Shown here piece by piece: positions 12,129 through 25,400 of a stretch of DNA of 64,000 bases (its first letter is position 1; the number at the start of each line of letters is the position of its first letter). Below the pieces are notes generated by a model that saw only the letters and a list, made by a program, of their open reading frames with translations, had not been told where the DNA came from and ran no database searches. The position numbers were made by a program, and so were the translations under genes. This DNA is from Panicum virgatum (lineage: Eukaryota > Streptophyta > Magnoliopsida > Poales > Poaceae): positions 27,832,086 to 27,896,085 of the forward strand of contig NC_053140.1 of the NCBI RefSeq assembly GCF_016808335.1, given 5' to 3'.

Positions 12129-13672
12129 TTAGCTGGGCTGGCTAGCAAAGAGATCTGGATATGTCTTCATCAGCTCATCTTCTCGCTCCCAAGTAGCCTC
12201 AGCTTCACTGTGGTGACTCCACTGAACTCTGCACATCTTGATGCGCTTGTTCCGAGTAACCCTCTCTGATGTCTCCAGAATCTTCACCGGATGCTCAGTA
12301 TAAGTCAGATCTTCCTGCACATCCACTCCATCCAATGGTGCCTGCTCCTCGGGTACTCGCAGACACCTCTTCAGCTGAGATATATGGAAGACATCATGAA
12401 CTCCTGAGAGGCTGAGAGGTAACTCCAGGCGATAAGCAACTTCGCCTTTCCGCTCTAGCACCTTGAATGGACCAACGTACCGAGGTGCTAACTTCCCCTT
12501 GACATTAAACCTGCGGATTCCTCTCATCGGAGACACCTTCAGGTACACATAATCACCAACACTGAAAGTCAGGTCTCTCCGTTTGCCATCTGCATAGCTC
12601 TTTTGTCTGCTCTGTGCAATCCTCAGATTTTCTCGCATAGCCTGAACCATCTGCTCTGCATCATCTATGATCTCAGGGCCAAAGAGCTGCTTTTCACCAA
12701 TCTGATCCCAATAGAGAGGAGTCCTGCATTTTCTGCCATACAATGCCTCGAAGGCGGACTTTTTCAGACTGGCCTGATAGCTGTTGTTATATGAAAACTC
12801 AGCATATGATAGGCACTTATCCCAACTAGTACCGTACTGAATGGCACAAGCTCTCAGCATATCCTCCAACACTTGGTTGGTTCTCTCTGTCTGCCCATCG
12901 GCCTGAGGGTGATAAGCCGTACTGAAGCGCAGCTTCGTATCCAACGAATCATGGAGCTGCTCCCAGAACCGAGAAGTGAACTGAGACCCTCTGTCAGATA
13001 TAATCTTCTTGGGCACACCATGCAAGCAGACAATCCGAGAGATGTACAACTCTGCAAGTCTAGCCACGGAGTAAGTAGTGTTCACTGGTATGAAGTGAGC
13101 AACCTTCGTCAATCGATCCACTACTACCCAAATGGAGTTGTACCCTTTCTGAGTACGAGGCAATCCAACAATGAAGTCCATAGTGATTTCCTCCCATTTC
13201 CACTCTGGAATCTTCAAAGGCTGTAACAGACCTGCTGGCCTCTGATGCTCAGCCTTGACACGCTGACAGGTGTCACAAATAGCCATGTACTCTGCCACTG
13301 AACGCTTCATCCCATACCACCAGAAACATTCCTTCAGATCATAATACATCTTCGTGCTGCCCGGATGAATAGAGTATGCTGTATCATGGGCCTCACTCAG
13401 AATCAATTTCCGGAGATCCTTCACATCTGGCACACAGATCCGGTTCTTGTACCACAAGGTACCCTGATCATCCTCTCTGAAGTGTGGGGCCTTGCCCTTC
13501 TTGAGCAACTCACGGATCTCCTGCAGCTTCTCATCATCTTTCTGATGCTGCCTGATCTCTGACTCTAGAGTCGGTACTGCCTCAAATGCTGCACTGGAGG
13601 TATGATGCAAGAAGCCCAGACTCAACTGCTCGAACTCCTCGCATAACTCTGGAGGCATCTGGAAAGCCACGG
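12129..13672 (-). pseudogene. pol: R2 pol, second part: integrase and chromodomain
   Basis: The frame is open from 13709 down to the stop at 12129. It has the HHCC zinc-binding region ([10 protein letters not shown] ... CDTCQRVK), a D,D,E core ([27 protein letters not shown]) and a C-terminal chromodomain ([13 protein letters not shown] ... [14 protein letters not shown]). In chromoviruses this domain directs integration to marked chromatin. The residues from 13709 to 13673 still belong to RNase H but are read in another frame, because about 44 bp are missing near 13672 compared with R1 and R3. The domain itself looks intact but is uncoupled from RT. Confidence 0.9.
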
Positions 13673-15441
13673 CTAGCCTTGCCCGGATGGTAGTGAATCT
13701 CCAGATCATAATCCTTGACCAACTCTAGCCATCTTCTCTGCCGCATGTTCAGCTCATTCTGTGTGAAAATGTACTTGAGGCTCTTGTGATCAGTGTAGAT
13801 ATCACACCGCTGCCCATACAAGTAATACCTCCAAATCTTCAGAGCATGCACAACTGCGGCTAACTCAAGATCATGAGTGGGATAGTTCAGCTCATGCCGA
13901 CGTAACTGCCGTGAAGCATAAGCAATCACTCTGCCGTCCTGCATCAGAACACACCCTAGACCATCCTTCGAAGCATCACAATATACCGTGAATCTCTTCG
14001 TCTGGTCTGGTAGAGTCAGGACTGGCGCCGTAGTCAACCTTTTCTTCAGCTCATCAAAGGCCCTCTGACGCTCATCAGTCCACACGAAAGCCACATTTTT
14101 CTCCAGCAAAGAAGTCAAAGGCTTCGCGATCTTGGAGAAATTCTCAATGAACCTCCGATAATATCCAGCTAAGCCCAAGAATGATCTGACTTCCTTTACT
14201 GTCTGCGGTGTCTCCCACTCAAGCACATCCTTCACCTTACTCGGATCAACAGCAATGCCTCCCTGAGAGATAACATGACCCAGGAATGGAACCTCGTCAA
14301 TCCAGAACTCGCACTTGCTGAACTTAGCATACAACTGATGCTCTCTCAATCTCTGCAATACGAGTCTCAGATGCTCCTCATGCTCTTCTTCTGTCTTGGA
14401 AAAGATCAGAATATCATCAATGAAGATCACCACGAAGACATCCAGATAATCCATGAAGACCATGTTCATCAGATGCATGAAGAAAGCCAGGGCATTAGTC
14501 AAGCCGAAGGACATGACCGTATACTCATATAGCCCGTACTTGCAGGTGAACGCCGTCTTCGGAATATCCCCAGGACGGATCCTCAGCTGAAAATAACCCG
14601 AACGAAGATCAATCTTCGAGAATATATGGGCACCTCGAAGCAGATCGAAGAGATCCTCAATACGGGGCAGTGGATGCTTGTTCCTGATAGTGACTGCATT
14701 CAGCTCCCGATAATCGACACACATCCTCTTCGAGCCATCCTTCTTATCTACCAGCAATAATGGAAAAGCCCAAGGAGAGAAGCTGCGACGGATATAGCCC
14801 TTGGCTAGCAACTCATCAATAGTTTTCTTGACTTCCTCATGCTCTATAGGTGCCATACGGTAGGGCCGCTTTGCAATAGGAGCTGTGCCAGGCAAGGGAT
14901 CAATACAAAACTCAATGGCGCGTTCAGGCGGCATACCTGGCAGATCATCCAGAAAGACATCCGGGAATTCAGACACCACGTGAATACCGTCCGTGGGTCT
15001 AGCCTCCATCTGATGAAGAAATCCAGAAGGCTCTACTGCACTGATAACAACCTCTTGGCCACTGGAAGCTGATAGCAAGACTGTCCTCTGAGCACAATCT
15101 ATCCGGACTCCCCACTTGGCCAGAGTCTCCATTCCCAGAATGACATCAATGCCCTTGGTGTCTAGCACCATCAGATCAGTACAGAACTCTACTCCCCTCA
15201 AGGAAACACTGACTCTCAGGCAGTAAGTGTGAGACCTCAACTGTCCTCCCGGTGAAGATACTAACAGGCACCTCTTTAATGTGCTAGTATGAATACCATG
15301 ATGCTCGACAAAAGACTGAGTAATGAAGGAATGCGTAGCACCAGTATCGAAAAGCACTGTAGCTGGATATGAATTAACCATAAACGTACCAATAACCACG
15401 TTGGGAGCCTCGGCCGCTGACTCGGCCGTCACGTGGTTCAC
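13673..15441 (-). pseudogene. pol: R2 pol, first part: protease, RT, RNase H
   Basis: This minus-strand frame is open from 15441 down past 13673. It contains the protease DTGATHS, then RT with [11 protein letters not shown] and the FIDD catalytic motif, the thumb, and RNase H ([32 protein letters not shown]). The RT Asp lost in R1 is present here. The frame shifts at the deletion near 13672 and runs into unrelated residues, ending at 13582. RT and RNase H therefore look intact, but they cannot be made as one polyprotein with integrase. Confidence 0.9.
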
Positions 15442-15648
15442 TCTGCCCTGAAGTGGCGCCCTGGGCTGAGCTGGACGCCCCTGCTGTCCCGCCTGCGCCT
15501 TCCGGGGGCAAGCGTTGGCGTAGTGCCCCGGCTGGCCGCAGTGAAAGCAGGTGCGTGTAAGTGTCGAAGCCTGCTGTCCGGTAGGAGTTGCCGGACGTGG
15601 AGCCTGCGGTGCTGGCGGAGCTGGTGGAGCACGAGCCGGAGGTGCCGG

Positions 15649-15980
15649 TAACCTCTGGCCCTGCTCCGCCTGCTGCTGCTGTCGAGGCGGGTACTGCTGC
15701 GGTGGCCTCTGCTGGTACTGCTGAGGAGGCCGGTACTGAGGCTGCTGGTACTGCTGAGGCGGCTGGAGGCGAGGACGAGTGTTGCTGCCGGAAGCAACGG
15801 GGACAATCTTCCTCTAACCTCTGGCCCTGCCCCGCCTGCTGCTGCTGTCGAGGCGGATACTGCTACGGCGGCCTCTGCTGGTACTGCTGAGAAGGCCGGT
15901 ACTGAGGCTGCTGGTACTGCTGAGGCGGCTGGAGGCGAGGACGAGTGTTGCTGCCGGAAGCAACGGGGACAATCTTCCTC
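15649..15980. repeat. 166-bp tandem duplication in R2 gag
   Basis: Units are 15649-15814 and 15815-15980. Both run from TAACCTCTGGCCCTG to GGACAATCTTCCTC with a few differences. R1 has one unit. The length is not a multiple of three, so it breaks gag. Confidence 0.85.
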
Positions 15981-16201
15981 TTCTTGTCCTCCATCTCCAA
16001 GTGCTTACGCTCAGTGTTGAGCGCGCTGTCAACCAGATGGTTGAAGTCGTCGAAGCGGAGGTTGAGCAGCGCGTACTGGAGGTAGTCCTCAAGGCCCTCC
16101 ATGAAGTGCTCCTGCTTCTTGCGGTCATCCGCAACATCGGCAGGGGCTTAGCGAGCAAGCTGCAGAAAGCGATCACGATACTCCGTGACCGACATAGTCC
16201 C

Positions 16202-16311
16202 CTGAAGCGACAAAGATAGATAGATATCGAAAGATTAACTCAAGATTCATAAGGATAGAACAAGGGGCATTAGCTCAAAAGAAACCGCTGAATGATTATA
16301 TTTAAGATTAC
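16202..16311 (-). other. R2 intron inside gag (GT-AG, 110 bp)
   Basis: On the minus strand the donor is AAGCAG|GTAATC and the acceptor CGCTTCAG|GGG. Position, phase 0 and length match R1 exactly. Confidence 0.75.
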
Positions 16312-16827
16312 CTGCTTCAGTGCAAGAAACTCCTTCTGCTTCATCTTCATAACGCCCGCGGGGACGTTGTGGCTGCGGAAACGCTCCCTGAACTGGAGCC
16401 AGGTGAGAGACTCACGGTCATGAACTGGGTGGGACTCCCACCAGTCCAGAGCTGCCCCTCGCAGCTGTCCTGCTGCGTACAGAACTCTCTCCCGATCATC
16501 GCACTGGGCGATGTCCAGCTGACGCTCCACTGCACGGAGCCAGTCGTCAGCCTGAAGGGGGTCGGACGTGTGAGAAAACGTCGGCGGGTGACCCCTCAGG
16601 AACTCAGCACGCCTGTCGTGAGGCTGCGGCGGTGGAGGAGGCGGAGGCTGAGTGTGAGCCTGCTGAAGAGCCTGAACAGTGTTGTTCAGGGTGGCCATCA
16701 TCTGCATCTGGAGCTGGAAGTACAGCTCCGGAGTCAAAGGCGGCGGCATCCGGATCCCGGTCCCCTGGGTGTTCTGACCCTGGTTGTTCTGCCCCTGCTG
16801 GTCAGAACCACGCCTGGTGTTCACCAT

Positions 16828-17379
16828 CTGATTTTGGACAAAAGATTTCACGAGTAAGGATATTGCGGAACAATTTCAGATGGATATGATAACTCTTTGC
16901 GGAAAAAGACTCAGCCATGATAAAGTAGACAGGATAGAGTTGACTATTTTACCCCCCAACGTTCTAACTCATTTTATTAATTAGTTAACTTTAACATAAG
17001 AGTGATTTTCTTTAAACAAATTTAAACTACTAAGCTATGCAATCATTCAAAAATCCAAATCAAACATGTAGCATAATAACAGGCAGACAATTTCACAACT
17101 TAGCCGAGTTTAACATACGACTCGACTAACACAACGCGTCGCAGATCGTACTACCGTATTATTATAAAAGGGTCACCTAGCTTACTCATGGTGGTCAGAT
17201 GACTGATTCAGGCCAAAATCTACGAAAATATTCTTCAGAGAGAGAAATCAAGGCAAGACGGGTAAAAGTCATAGAAGTCAAGGGGTATAATAGTAAAATA
17301 GTTTTAGCAGACAAGGATTGGAGAGAAGAAGTCCTAAAACTTGACCAGTTCTATCTAGGCTTCGTCCTACAGTCGATAT
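16828..17379 (-). other. R2 untranslated leader
   Basis: This region between PBS and gag is homologous to 5190-5745. No supported ORF was seen. Confidence 0.6.
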
Positions 17380-17392
17380 GGCTCTGATACCA
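17380..17392 (-). other. R2 primer-binding site
   Basis: On the minus strand it reads TGGTATCAGAGCC, complementary to initiator methionine tRNA, three bases from the 5' LTR. Confidence 0.9.
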
Positions 17393-17395
17393 CTC

Positions 17396-20300
17396 TGTAA
17401 CACCCGGTTTATAAAAAGGACATAAACCGAGCAATCATATACGTGCCAGGATCAAGTCACACGTATATACAATAGAATGAACAGTATATCACAGCACATA
17501 TCACGTAAAAAGATATAATAAAGCGAATACGAATGTTATTTATTACATTAATGACAGAAATGTCTGATACAGCGGAAGCGAAGTACAAATACGATAAAAT
17601 CTCTCCGAAGCTGAGTAGGGCGCCACAGGGACGTCGACTGGGAGACGAACGCCTAGAAGTCCTCGTAGTCCTGGTAGCACTGGACGAACTCCCTCGTGTC
17701 GGCAGGAACTGAGCAGCAGTAGCGTAGCCAAGAGGAAATGGTAGAGAAGAGGCAAGAGTGAGTACACAACTTGTACTCAACAAGTATAACACAAACTATG
17801 AGGCTCTAAGGTTGGCTGACTCAACTGCATTAGCTTTTAATCTTGGTAAAATTTTATTAAAGCTATTTACTACGAGTTGATGAATCACCATTAACCCAGT
17901 TACATAGTAATTAATCAAGATTAACCATGTTACTACTGAGATCCAAACCAAAACCAAGCCACCAAGGTAACCCCGAGAGGCACCCCCTCGTCGGAAGGAG
18001 CTAACCCCACTAATCAAAAGGAGGATCTGGGCCGCTCATAACCGTGAGCACGGCTAGTATACCAGTTTTACACTCTGCAGAGGTTGCACATCTTTACCCA
18101 CAAGTCGTGAGCTACGCTAGAGGTTCATCACACTTCCTTAGGTGAGATGACTAGCGACTCACTACGAGGCCTTTACAAAGAATCTCGTTGGTAAGGCGTA
18201 ACCGTGAGAGTTAGGTCAGCGACGATGGGGCCCACCTCCGGGGATACAAGCACAGGAGCGCAATCCAAGCACAGACCAAGCCGGAGGAGCAGGGACCATT
18301 GAAGCTTACTACTCTTGCCCCGCAGGTAAGTTACTCCAAACCAAAAAGACCTAATTAGTAAGCCAAGTCTATCCCATTCTAGCCTTGTGGTAGCGCTGTT
18401 GTCCCAGGTTGTCGCTCTATGAACCGGTCCTTATGGAGAGTGGCCAACCAAGCACTAAGCACCGTGCTGGCCCCCTAAACCATGTTTCTACAAAAACCAT
18501 CTTTTAACGAGACGTGAGCCACTCATCCACACAGAGGGCCACTCTCAGAATTAAGTTCAAGTAAACCATTAATCAAATTAATTAAAAAGGACCAGAGTGT
18601 GTTATAGCACGGCACCTAGCACAACTAATCATAATGCAACCCAAAGGATATATATAAAGGATATAAAGTGGCTAGGAAATCCTTATAGGCATACAGTATT
18701 AAAATGCAGTATGAAAATGTATTTAAAAGTGATAGGTTGTTCATGTTATACTTGCCTTCCTCGTACTGCTCCTGCTGCTGCTCAAACTGATCTGAAGATG
18801 GATGCTGCTCCGGGTACTGATACTGGGGCTCCTCCGGTAACTCAGCGTCTACTCACGAACACATGGCCAAAACAAAGTACAACAATAAGCATACAGGCAA
18901 ACAAATGCTAACACTAAAGAACAGTACATCAATACATAAAAACAGCACCTTAAACTAGTCTAAAACTATTCTACGCGTTACAACAATCGCGTGGACATAA
19001 AGAATGCTTAAAACGGAGCTAAAACGCGTATTCTAGGCTAAAAACAAGTTCTAGGGGCTTATTTGTAATAAAAAATAGGGTTCCAGGGAGTTTTCTGCAA
19101 AAACCGAGGGCTTAAATGTAATTAAACTAAAGCTTCAGCGTCTAACTCGCAAAATCAGCAGCAAAGGACGGCGGGTTCTATTTCCAGAGAGGCCAGGGGG
19201 TTATGTGCTAAAAACAGGACCAAACCGTAAATACTTTTGACTAAGGCTGGACCGCGGGTTGATATCTAATAAACCGAGGGTCTCTTTAACAAAATTACCA
19301 AGCCGAACCGGTATCTTCAATTTCCAGCCGTAGGATTTGGATCTGGCGGCCTAGATCTAATGTAACCTTGACCTAATCGCGGCCGCTGACTTCGGATCGG
19401 ACGGCTGGGCTGCTTCGCGGGCGACGGCGGCGGCGGAGAGCACCGGAGTTCTCTGCTCTACGGTGGCTCCACGGGAAACTTGCCGAAGTTCATCGAATTC
19501 GGCATTCTCAGGTTCAAATCGATCGGGGTTTGGCCGGGGACGATCAGCACGACGTGGCTAATCCACCCGTGCACCTAGGAAGGGGTTTTCTGGGCTCAGA
19601 CAGAGCCTGCCACGGCGAGGGGCGGCGCTGGAGGGGGCGCTTGCCGGCGTGCGGTGCCCGGCCAACGCAGTGGTCTACGGCCTAATTAGCTTAGCGCAAA
19701 AAGGAGGCAAGGGATCTGGAGTGCTCACCGAGCTCGAATTCGAAGGAGAGGGCCGAGCGAAGTCGATGGCGATGCTGACCGGCGGCGGAGCGGGGACGGT
19801 GATCGCGGGCGGGGTTCGGCGGCCGTTCTCCGGGTGCCTGGACTCCGCGGGTCGGCTCGTGGGGCACCTGAGGTGGTGTCACATGGTCAGGATGGGCTGA
19901 AAGCCACTGGCGGCGATGGAATTGCCTCGGCGGAGTTGCTTACCGGCGGTGGGTGCTCTGCTCTGGGCAAGGCGGCGGCGCTAGGGTTTGAGGCTGCGCT
20001 GCGGGATGGGATGACGGGTGGTTCGTGGGGTGCTAAATAGAGGCCGGCGGGGATCCTGGGGGGGCGCGCCCAGGGGAAGGCCTGCGAGATCTCCGGCGGG
20101 GGAATCGTTTTCCGTTGGCGCACTGGAGAAGGAAAGGGGGAGAAGACGGGGCCGACAAGCGGGCCCCGCTGGTCAGCGGCGTAGCGCGCGGCACGGGCTG
20201 AGCGGCGCCGACCGATGGGCCCGGGGTGCAGGGAGAGAGCGGGGCGCAGGCCAGCCCGCTGTGCGGGAGGCGGCTCACTGCGGCTGCCAGGTGGGCCAAG

Positions 20301-20795
20301 GTGGGTCGGGGTCCACGCGCCAGGCGGTAGGAGAGGCGAGCGCGACGCGGCGGGTGCAAGCGGGGCTTCGGCACGCGTCACGGGCCGAGCGGGAGGGGCG
20401 CGCGGGCTGAGCCACCTGGGAAGGAAGGGAGTGGGCCGAACTGGGCCGGTGGAAGGGTAGGCCGGACGGCTTGAGGTGCTGGGTTGGGCCAGGGTTGTTG
20501 GACTGGGTTTGGGTTGTTGGGTTGGTTTTCCTTTTCCAATTTTAACTCTATTTCCTATTTCTATTTCAAACAAAGTTTGAATTCAAATAAAAATTTGAAT
20601 TCAAACCACACTCAAACAATTAAAACTATGCACCAGCATGAATGCAACACAAAAATTAAACCTATGATAAAATTTTAATTACTTAAGGAACAAAATTTTA
20701 GATTAAATGCAAGTCTAACACATTAAACCTTAGAAAATTAAATAAAGAAAATTAAATTTATTAATAAATGCCGAAGTTTAAATTAGGGTGTTACA
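17396..20795 (-). repeat. R2 5' LTR
   Basis: This 3400-bp LTR in minus orientation has ends TG...CA. It is paired with 8695-12092. A GC-rich core at about 19380-20460 precedes the ORF exons in the direction of transcription. Confidence 0.93.
17653..19882 (-). CDS. Spliced LTR-encoded small ORF, about 100 aa (R2 right LTR)
   Basis: Exons on the minus strand are 19882-19729 (ATG start, donor GTGAGC), 18848-18756 (donor AG|GCAAGT) and 17708-17653 (stop TAG). This is the second copy of the ORF described in the left LTR. All three exons remain open with the same splice dinucleotides and phases. The few changes include Phe for Ser in the first exon (SFEFEL versus SFESEL). As the copies belong to one LTR pair they are not independent evidence; R1 and R3 are. 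Confidence 0.5.
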
Positions 20796-22422
20796 TTATG
20801 ACCTGGAGATTCACTATCATCCTGGCAAGGCCAATGTTGTAGCAGATGCTCTGAGCAGGAGAAGTTATTTCAACATGGCCGTGGCTTTCCAGATGCCTCC
20901 AGAGTTATGCGAGGAGTTCAAGCAGTTGAGTCTGGGCTTCTTGCATCATACCTCCAGTGCAGCATTTGAGGCAGTACCGACTCTAGAGGCAGAGATCAGA
21001 CAGCATCAGAAAGAAGATGAGAAGCTGCAGGAGATTCGTGAGTTGCTCAAGAAGGGCAAGGCTCCTCATTTCAGAGAGGATGATCAGGGTACCTTGTGGT
21101 ACAAGAACCGGATCTGTGTTCCAGATGTGAAGGATCTCCGGAAGTTGATTCTGAGTGAGGCCCATGATACAGCTTACTCTATTCATCCGGGCAGCACGAA
21201 GATGTACTATGATCTGAAGGAATGTTTCTGGTGGTATGGGATGAAGCGTTCAGTGGCAGAGTACGTGGCTATTTGTGACACCTGTCAGCGTGTCAAGGCT
21301 GAGCATCAGAGGCCAGCAGGTCTGTTACAGCCTTTGAAGATTCCAGAGTGGAAATGGGAGGAAATCACTATGGACTTCATTGTTGGGTTGCCTCGTACTC
21401 AGAAAGGGTACAACTCCATATGGGTAGTAGTGGATCGTCTGACGAAGGTTGCTCACTTCATTCCAGTGAACACTACTTACTCCAGAGCTAGACTGGCAGA
21501 GTTGTACATCTCTCGGATTGTCTGCTTGCATGGTGTGCCCAAGAAGATCATATCTGACAGAGGGTCTCAGTTTACTTCTCGGTTCTGGGAGCAGCTCCAT
21601 GATTCGCTGGATACGAAGCTGCGTTTTAGTACGGCTTATCACCCTCAGACAGATGGGCAGACAGAGAGAACCAACCAAGTGTTGGAGGATATGCTGAGAG
21701 CTTGTGCTATCCAGTATGGTACTAGTTGGGATAAGTGCCTGTCATATGCTGAGTTCTCATATAACAACAGCTATCAGGCCAGTCTGAAAAAGTCCCCCTT
21801 CGAGGCATTGTTTGGCAGAAAGTGCAGGACTCCTCTCTATTGGGATCAGATTGGTGAGAAGCAGCTCTTTGGCCCTGAGATCGTAGATGATGCAGAGCAG
21901 ATGGTTCAGGCTGTGCGAGAAAATCTGAGGATTGCACAGAGCAGACAGAAGAGCTATGCAGATGGAAAACGGAGAGATCTGACTTTCAGTGTCGGTGATT
22001 ATGTGTACATGAAGGTGTCTCCGATGAGAGGAATCCGCAGATTTAATGTCAAGGGGAAGTTAGCACCTCGGTATGTGGGGCCATTCAAGGTGCTAGAGCG
22101 GAAAGGCAAAGTTGCTTATCGCCTGGAGTTACCTCTCAGCCTCTCAGGAGTTCACGATGTCTTCCACATATCTCAGCTGAAAAGATGTCTGCGAGTACCC
22201 GAGGAGCAGGCACCACTGGATGGAGTAGTTGTCCAGGAGGATCTGACTTATATTGAGCATCCGGTGAAGATTCTGGAGACATCAGAGAGGGTTACTCGGA
22301 ACAAGCGCATCAAGATGTGCAGAGTTCAGTGGAGTCATCACAGTGATGCTGAGGCTACATGGGAGCGAGAAGACGAGCTGAGGAAGACATATCCAGATCT
22401 CTTTGCTAGACAGCCCAGCTAA
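20796..22422 (+). pseudogene. pol: R1 pol, second half: RNase H end, integrase, chromodomain
   Basis: The frame resumes at TAT 20797, which completes [11 protein letters not shown], and stays open to the stop at 22420-22422. It includes the connection ([10 protein letters not shown]), the HHCC region (about 21165-21300), the D,D,E core (MDFIVGLP near 21370, SDRGSQF near 21555, QTERTNQ near 21660), and the GPY/F region ([23 protein letters not shown]). A chromodomain occupies about 22240-22400. This half is intact but separated from RT by 12.1 kb of R2 and by upstream damage. Confidence 0.92.
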
Positions 22423-22436
22423 ATCTCGGGGACGAG

Positions 22437-22458
22437 ATTTCTTTAAGGGGGTAGGGTC
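22437..22458 (+). other. R1 polypurine tract
   Basis: TTTAAGGGGGTAGGGTC lies directly before the 3' LTR start, TGTAACACCC. Confidence 0.85.
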
Positions 22459-25400
22459 TGTAACACCCTAGTTTAATTTCTAGCATTTTATAATAAATTT
22501 AATTGGCTTTATTTAAATTTCTAAGGTTATTGTGTTAGACTGGCATTTAATCTAAAATTTTGTTCCTTAAGTAATTAAAATTTTATCATAGGTTTAAATC
22601 TTGTTGTTGCATTCATGATGGAGCATCTCTTTTATTTGTTTGAGTGTTAGTGTTGAATTCAAATTTGAATTTGAATTCGAATAGTATTAGTTTGGTTTTG
22701 AATTAGGAAAAAAGGAATAGAGGAAGAAACCAAACCCAAAACCAGGAAAACCCAACACAACCCGGTCCGGCCCATCACCCCCCCTTCCCTTTTTCCCGAG
22801 CCCAGCCCAAGGCAACCCAAACCTCTCCTTCCGCTCGGCCCAGCCAGTCCCCGCGGCCCACGCTCGCGCCAGCGCTTCCCGCTCCCGCGTCACCAGGCCC
22901 AGCGAGCCAGCGCCGCTTCCTCCCTGACGGCCCGGCCCCGCACGCCAGCGTCTCCGCCCGCTCAGCGCTCGCTCGCGCGTTCCCCGCCGCTGCATCCCGC
23001 TGACAACCGGCCCCGCGACCCAGCCGGCCCACCTGGCAGCCCGGCACCCCGCAACGCGCGGTCGCCCGCCCGCGCCCCACTCCTCTCCCTGCGCACCCGG
23101 GCCCACCTGTCGGCGCTGCTCCTCACCCGCTCCGCCCGCTGACAGGCCGGGCCCGCATGGCAGTCCCGTCCCCTTCCTCCGCCTTCCCCGCGCTGCAACG
23201 GCCGCGCCGTGTCTCCCCGCGATCCCCGCCGTGATTCCGCCCGGGCTCGGACGCCGAAACCCCGGACCTCTCCTATAATTGGCCCCCGGCCCTCCCCCCT
23301 GCACCTCATTCCACCCCGCCTCCACCCCAAACCCTAGCACGCCGCGCCACACCCTGCTTCACCGCACCGGACCTCTGCGCCTCCGTGAAGCCGCCGCCCT
23401 GCCGCTCCCTAGCTCCCGAGATCCATCGCACGAGCTCCGCCCGGAGGCCAGGAACACCTCCGAGCCCACCGTCGCCCGGCCCCAACTCTGCAGCACAAGG
23501 AATTGCCCCGTACAGCGCCGCCGGTGAGCATCTCCGCCGCGTCGATTCCTCGCCACCGGGGTATCTCGGGCCAACCTAATCACCTCTGCACTTTCCCTGG
23601 CCTACCAAGAGTCGAACCCGGAGACCCAGGCGACCGGAGGACCACCCCGCCGGCCCGTTCCCGAGCTCAGTCGGGCGCCGCCGCCAGTCTTCGCCGTCGA
23701 GCCCTCTGCGCCAGCTTTTCTCTTCAATCCGGAGCTCGGTGAGGACCCCCTACGTCCACTCTTCCTTTTTGTCGCGCTAGCATAGCCCGTGGGCTTACTT
23801 CGCGGCTCAACCGCCGTCGCCGGCGATGCTCTGCCACGCCGAGCCGCCCCCACCGCCGTTTACTCTACTACGGCCATCCCTGACCCGCGCTCGAGACCCC
23901 AGTGGGTTACGCACACCGCTCTTGTCCCTTTGCACCAACCCGCAGCCCAAAACCGAGCCCGAATCACCGATTTGAGCCGCGCCGGCGAAGCTCCGCCACA
24001 GCCAAGGGTCGCCGCCGGCGACTTCCCCCCCCCCCCTTCTACTCTGAGCCGTTAGATTTGGTGTGGACAGCGTAGATTAGATCCGAACCCCGCTTCGCCC
24101 TGGGCCACGGGATCGTGATCCAACGATCCACATCGCTGGATTCCGGTTCGCCTGTCCTTTTTGCATAAGAGCCCCTGTCTTTTGTTAATATCAACCCACG
24201 GTCTAGCTGTATAGAAAACTAATTACGGTTTGGCCCTGTTTTATTCACTTAAGCCCCTGAACCTTGTTTTTAGCCTAGATTATGCGTTTTAGCTCCGTTT
24301 TAGGCGTTCTTTATGTCCACGCGATCGTTGTAACGCGTAGAATAGTTTTAGATTAGTTTAGTGTGCTGTTTTTTTGTATTGATGTACTGTTTCTTAGTTT
24401 TTGTTAGTGTTTGCTTGTATGCTTATTATTGTGCATTGTTTTTGGCCATGTGTTCGTGAGTAGATGTTGATCCATATGAAGAGCCCCAGTACCAGTACTC
24501 GGAGCAGCCATCTTCTGAGCACTTTGAGCAGCAGCAGGAGCAGTACGAGGAAGGCAAGTGTAACATGAACAACCTATCACTTTTAAATACAATTTCATAC
24601 TGTATTTAATACTGTATGCCTATAAGGACATTCCTAGCCACTTTATATCCTTTATATATATCCTTTGGGTTGCACTTTGGTTAGCTGTGCTAGGTTGCTA
24701 CGCTATAACACATTCTGGTCTTTTTTAATTAAATTGATTAATGGTTTACTTGAACTTAATTCTGAGAGTGGCCCTCTGTGTGGATGAGTGGCTCACGTCT
24801 CGTTAAAAGATGGTTTTTGTAGAAACATGGTTTAGGGGGCCAGCACGGTGCTTAGTGCTTGGTTGGCCACTCTCCATAAGGACCGGTTCATAGAGCGACA
24901 ACCTGGGACAACAGCGCCACCACAAGGCTAGAATGGGATAGACTTGGCTTACTAATTAGGTCTTTTTGGTTTGGAGTAACTTATCTGCGGGGCAAGAGTA
25001 GTAAGCTTCAATGGTCCCTGCTCCTCCGGCTGGTCTGTGCTTGGTTTGCGTACTTGTGCTTGTACCCCCATGAGGTGGGCCCCATCGTCGCTGACCTAAC
25101 TCTCGCGGTTACGCCTTACCAACGAGATTCTTTGTAACGGCCTCGTAGTGAGTCGCTAGTCGTCTCACCTAAGGAAGTGTGATGAACCTCTAGCGTAGCT
25201 CACGACTTGTGGGTAAAGATGTGCAACCTCTGCAGAGTGTAAAACTGGTATACTAGCCGTGCTCACGGTTATGAGCGGCCCAGATCCTCCTTTTGATTAG
25301 TGGGGTTGTCTCCTTCCGACGAGGGAGGTGCCTCTCGGGGTTACCTTGGTGGCTTGGTTTCGGTTTGGTTCTCAGTAGTATCATGATTAAATTTGACTAA

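Larger units (their letters stand above)
15442..16827 (-). pseudogene. gag: R2 gag (two exons, broken)
   Basis: It starts at the ATG at 16827-16825. Exon 1 (to 16312) is open and gives the best view of this gag family: a Gln-rich head, a Pro run, then RRAEFLRGHPPTFSHTSDP and a capsid-like region ending LALKQ. An intron occupies 16311-16202. Exon 2 has a TAA near 16150 (Tyr in R1), a CAG-to-TAG near 15866, and a 166-bp tandem duplication (15649-15980) that shifts the frame. The zinc knuckle region near 15520 precedes protease. No complete gag can be made. Confidence 0.85.
8695..20795 (-). mobile_element. R2: Tekay/Del-type chromovirus inserted antiparallel into R1 of the same family
   Basis: The element runs TG...CA with a perfect 5-bp TSD, TTATG, at 8690-8694 and 20796-20800. 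Removing the insert restores the R1 pol frame between RNase H and integrase. It has LTRs of 3398 and 3400 bp, a PBS at 17380-17392, and a PPT next to the left LTR. Internal order on the minus strand is gag with intron, protease, RT, RNase H, integrase and chromodomain. It carries a 166-bp duplication in gag, a deletion of about 44 bp between RNase H and integrase, and nonsense changes. Confidence 0.93.

Noticed and set aside
15433..15890. Plus-strand Ala/Val/Glu-rich ORFs opposite R2 gag
   Set aside because: They are shadows of the Gln/Pro-coding repeats on the minus strand.
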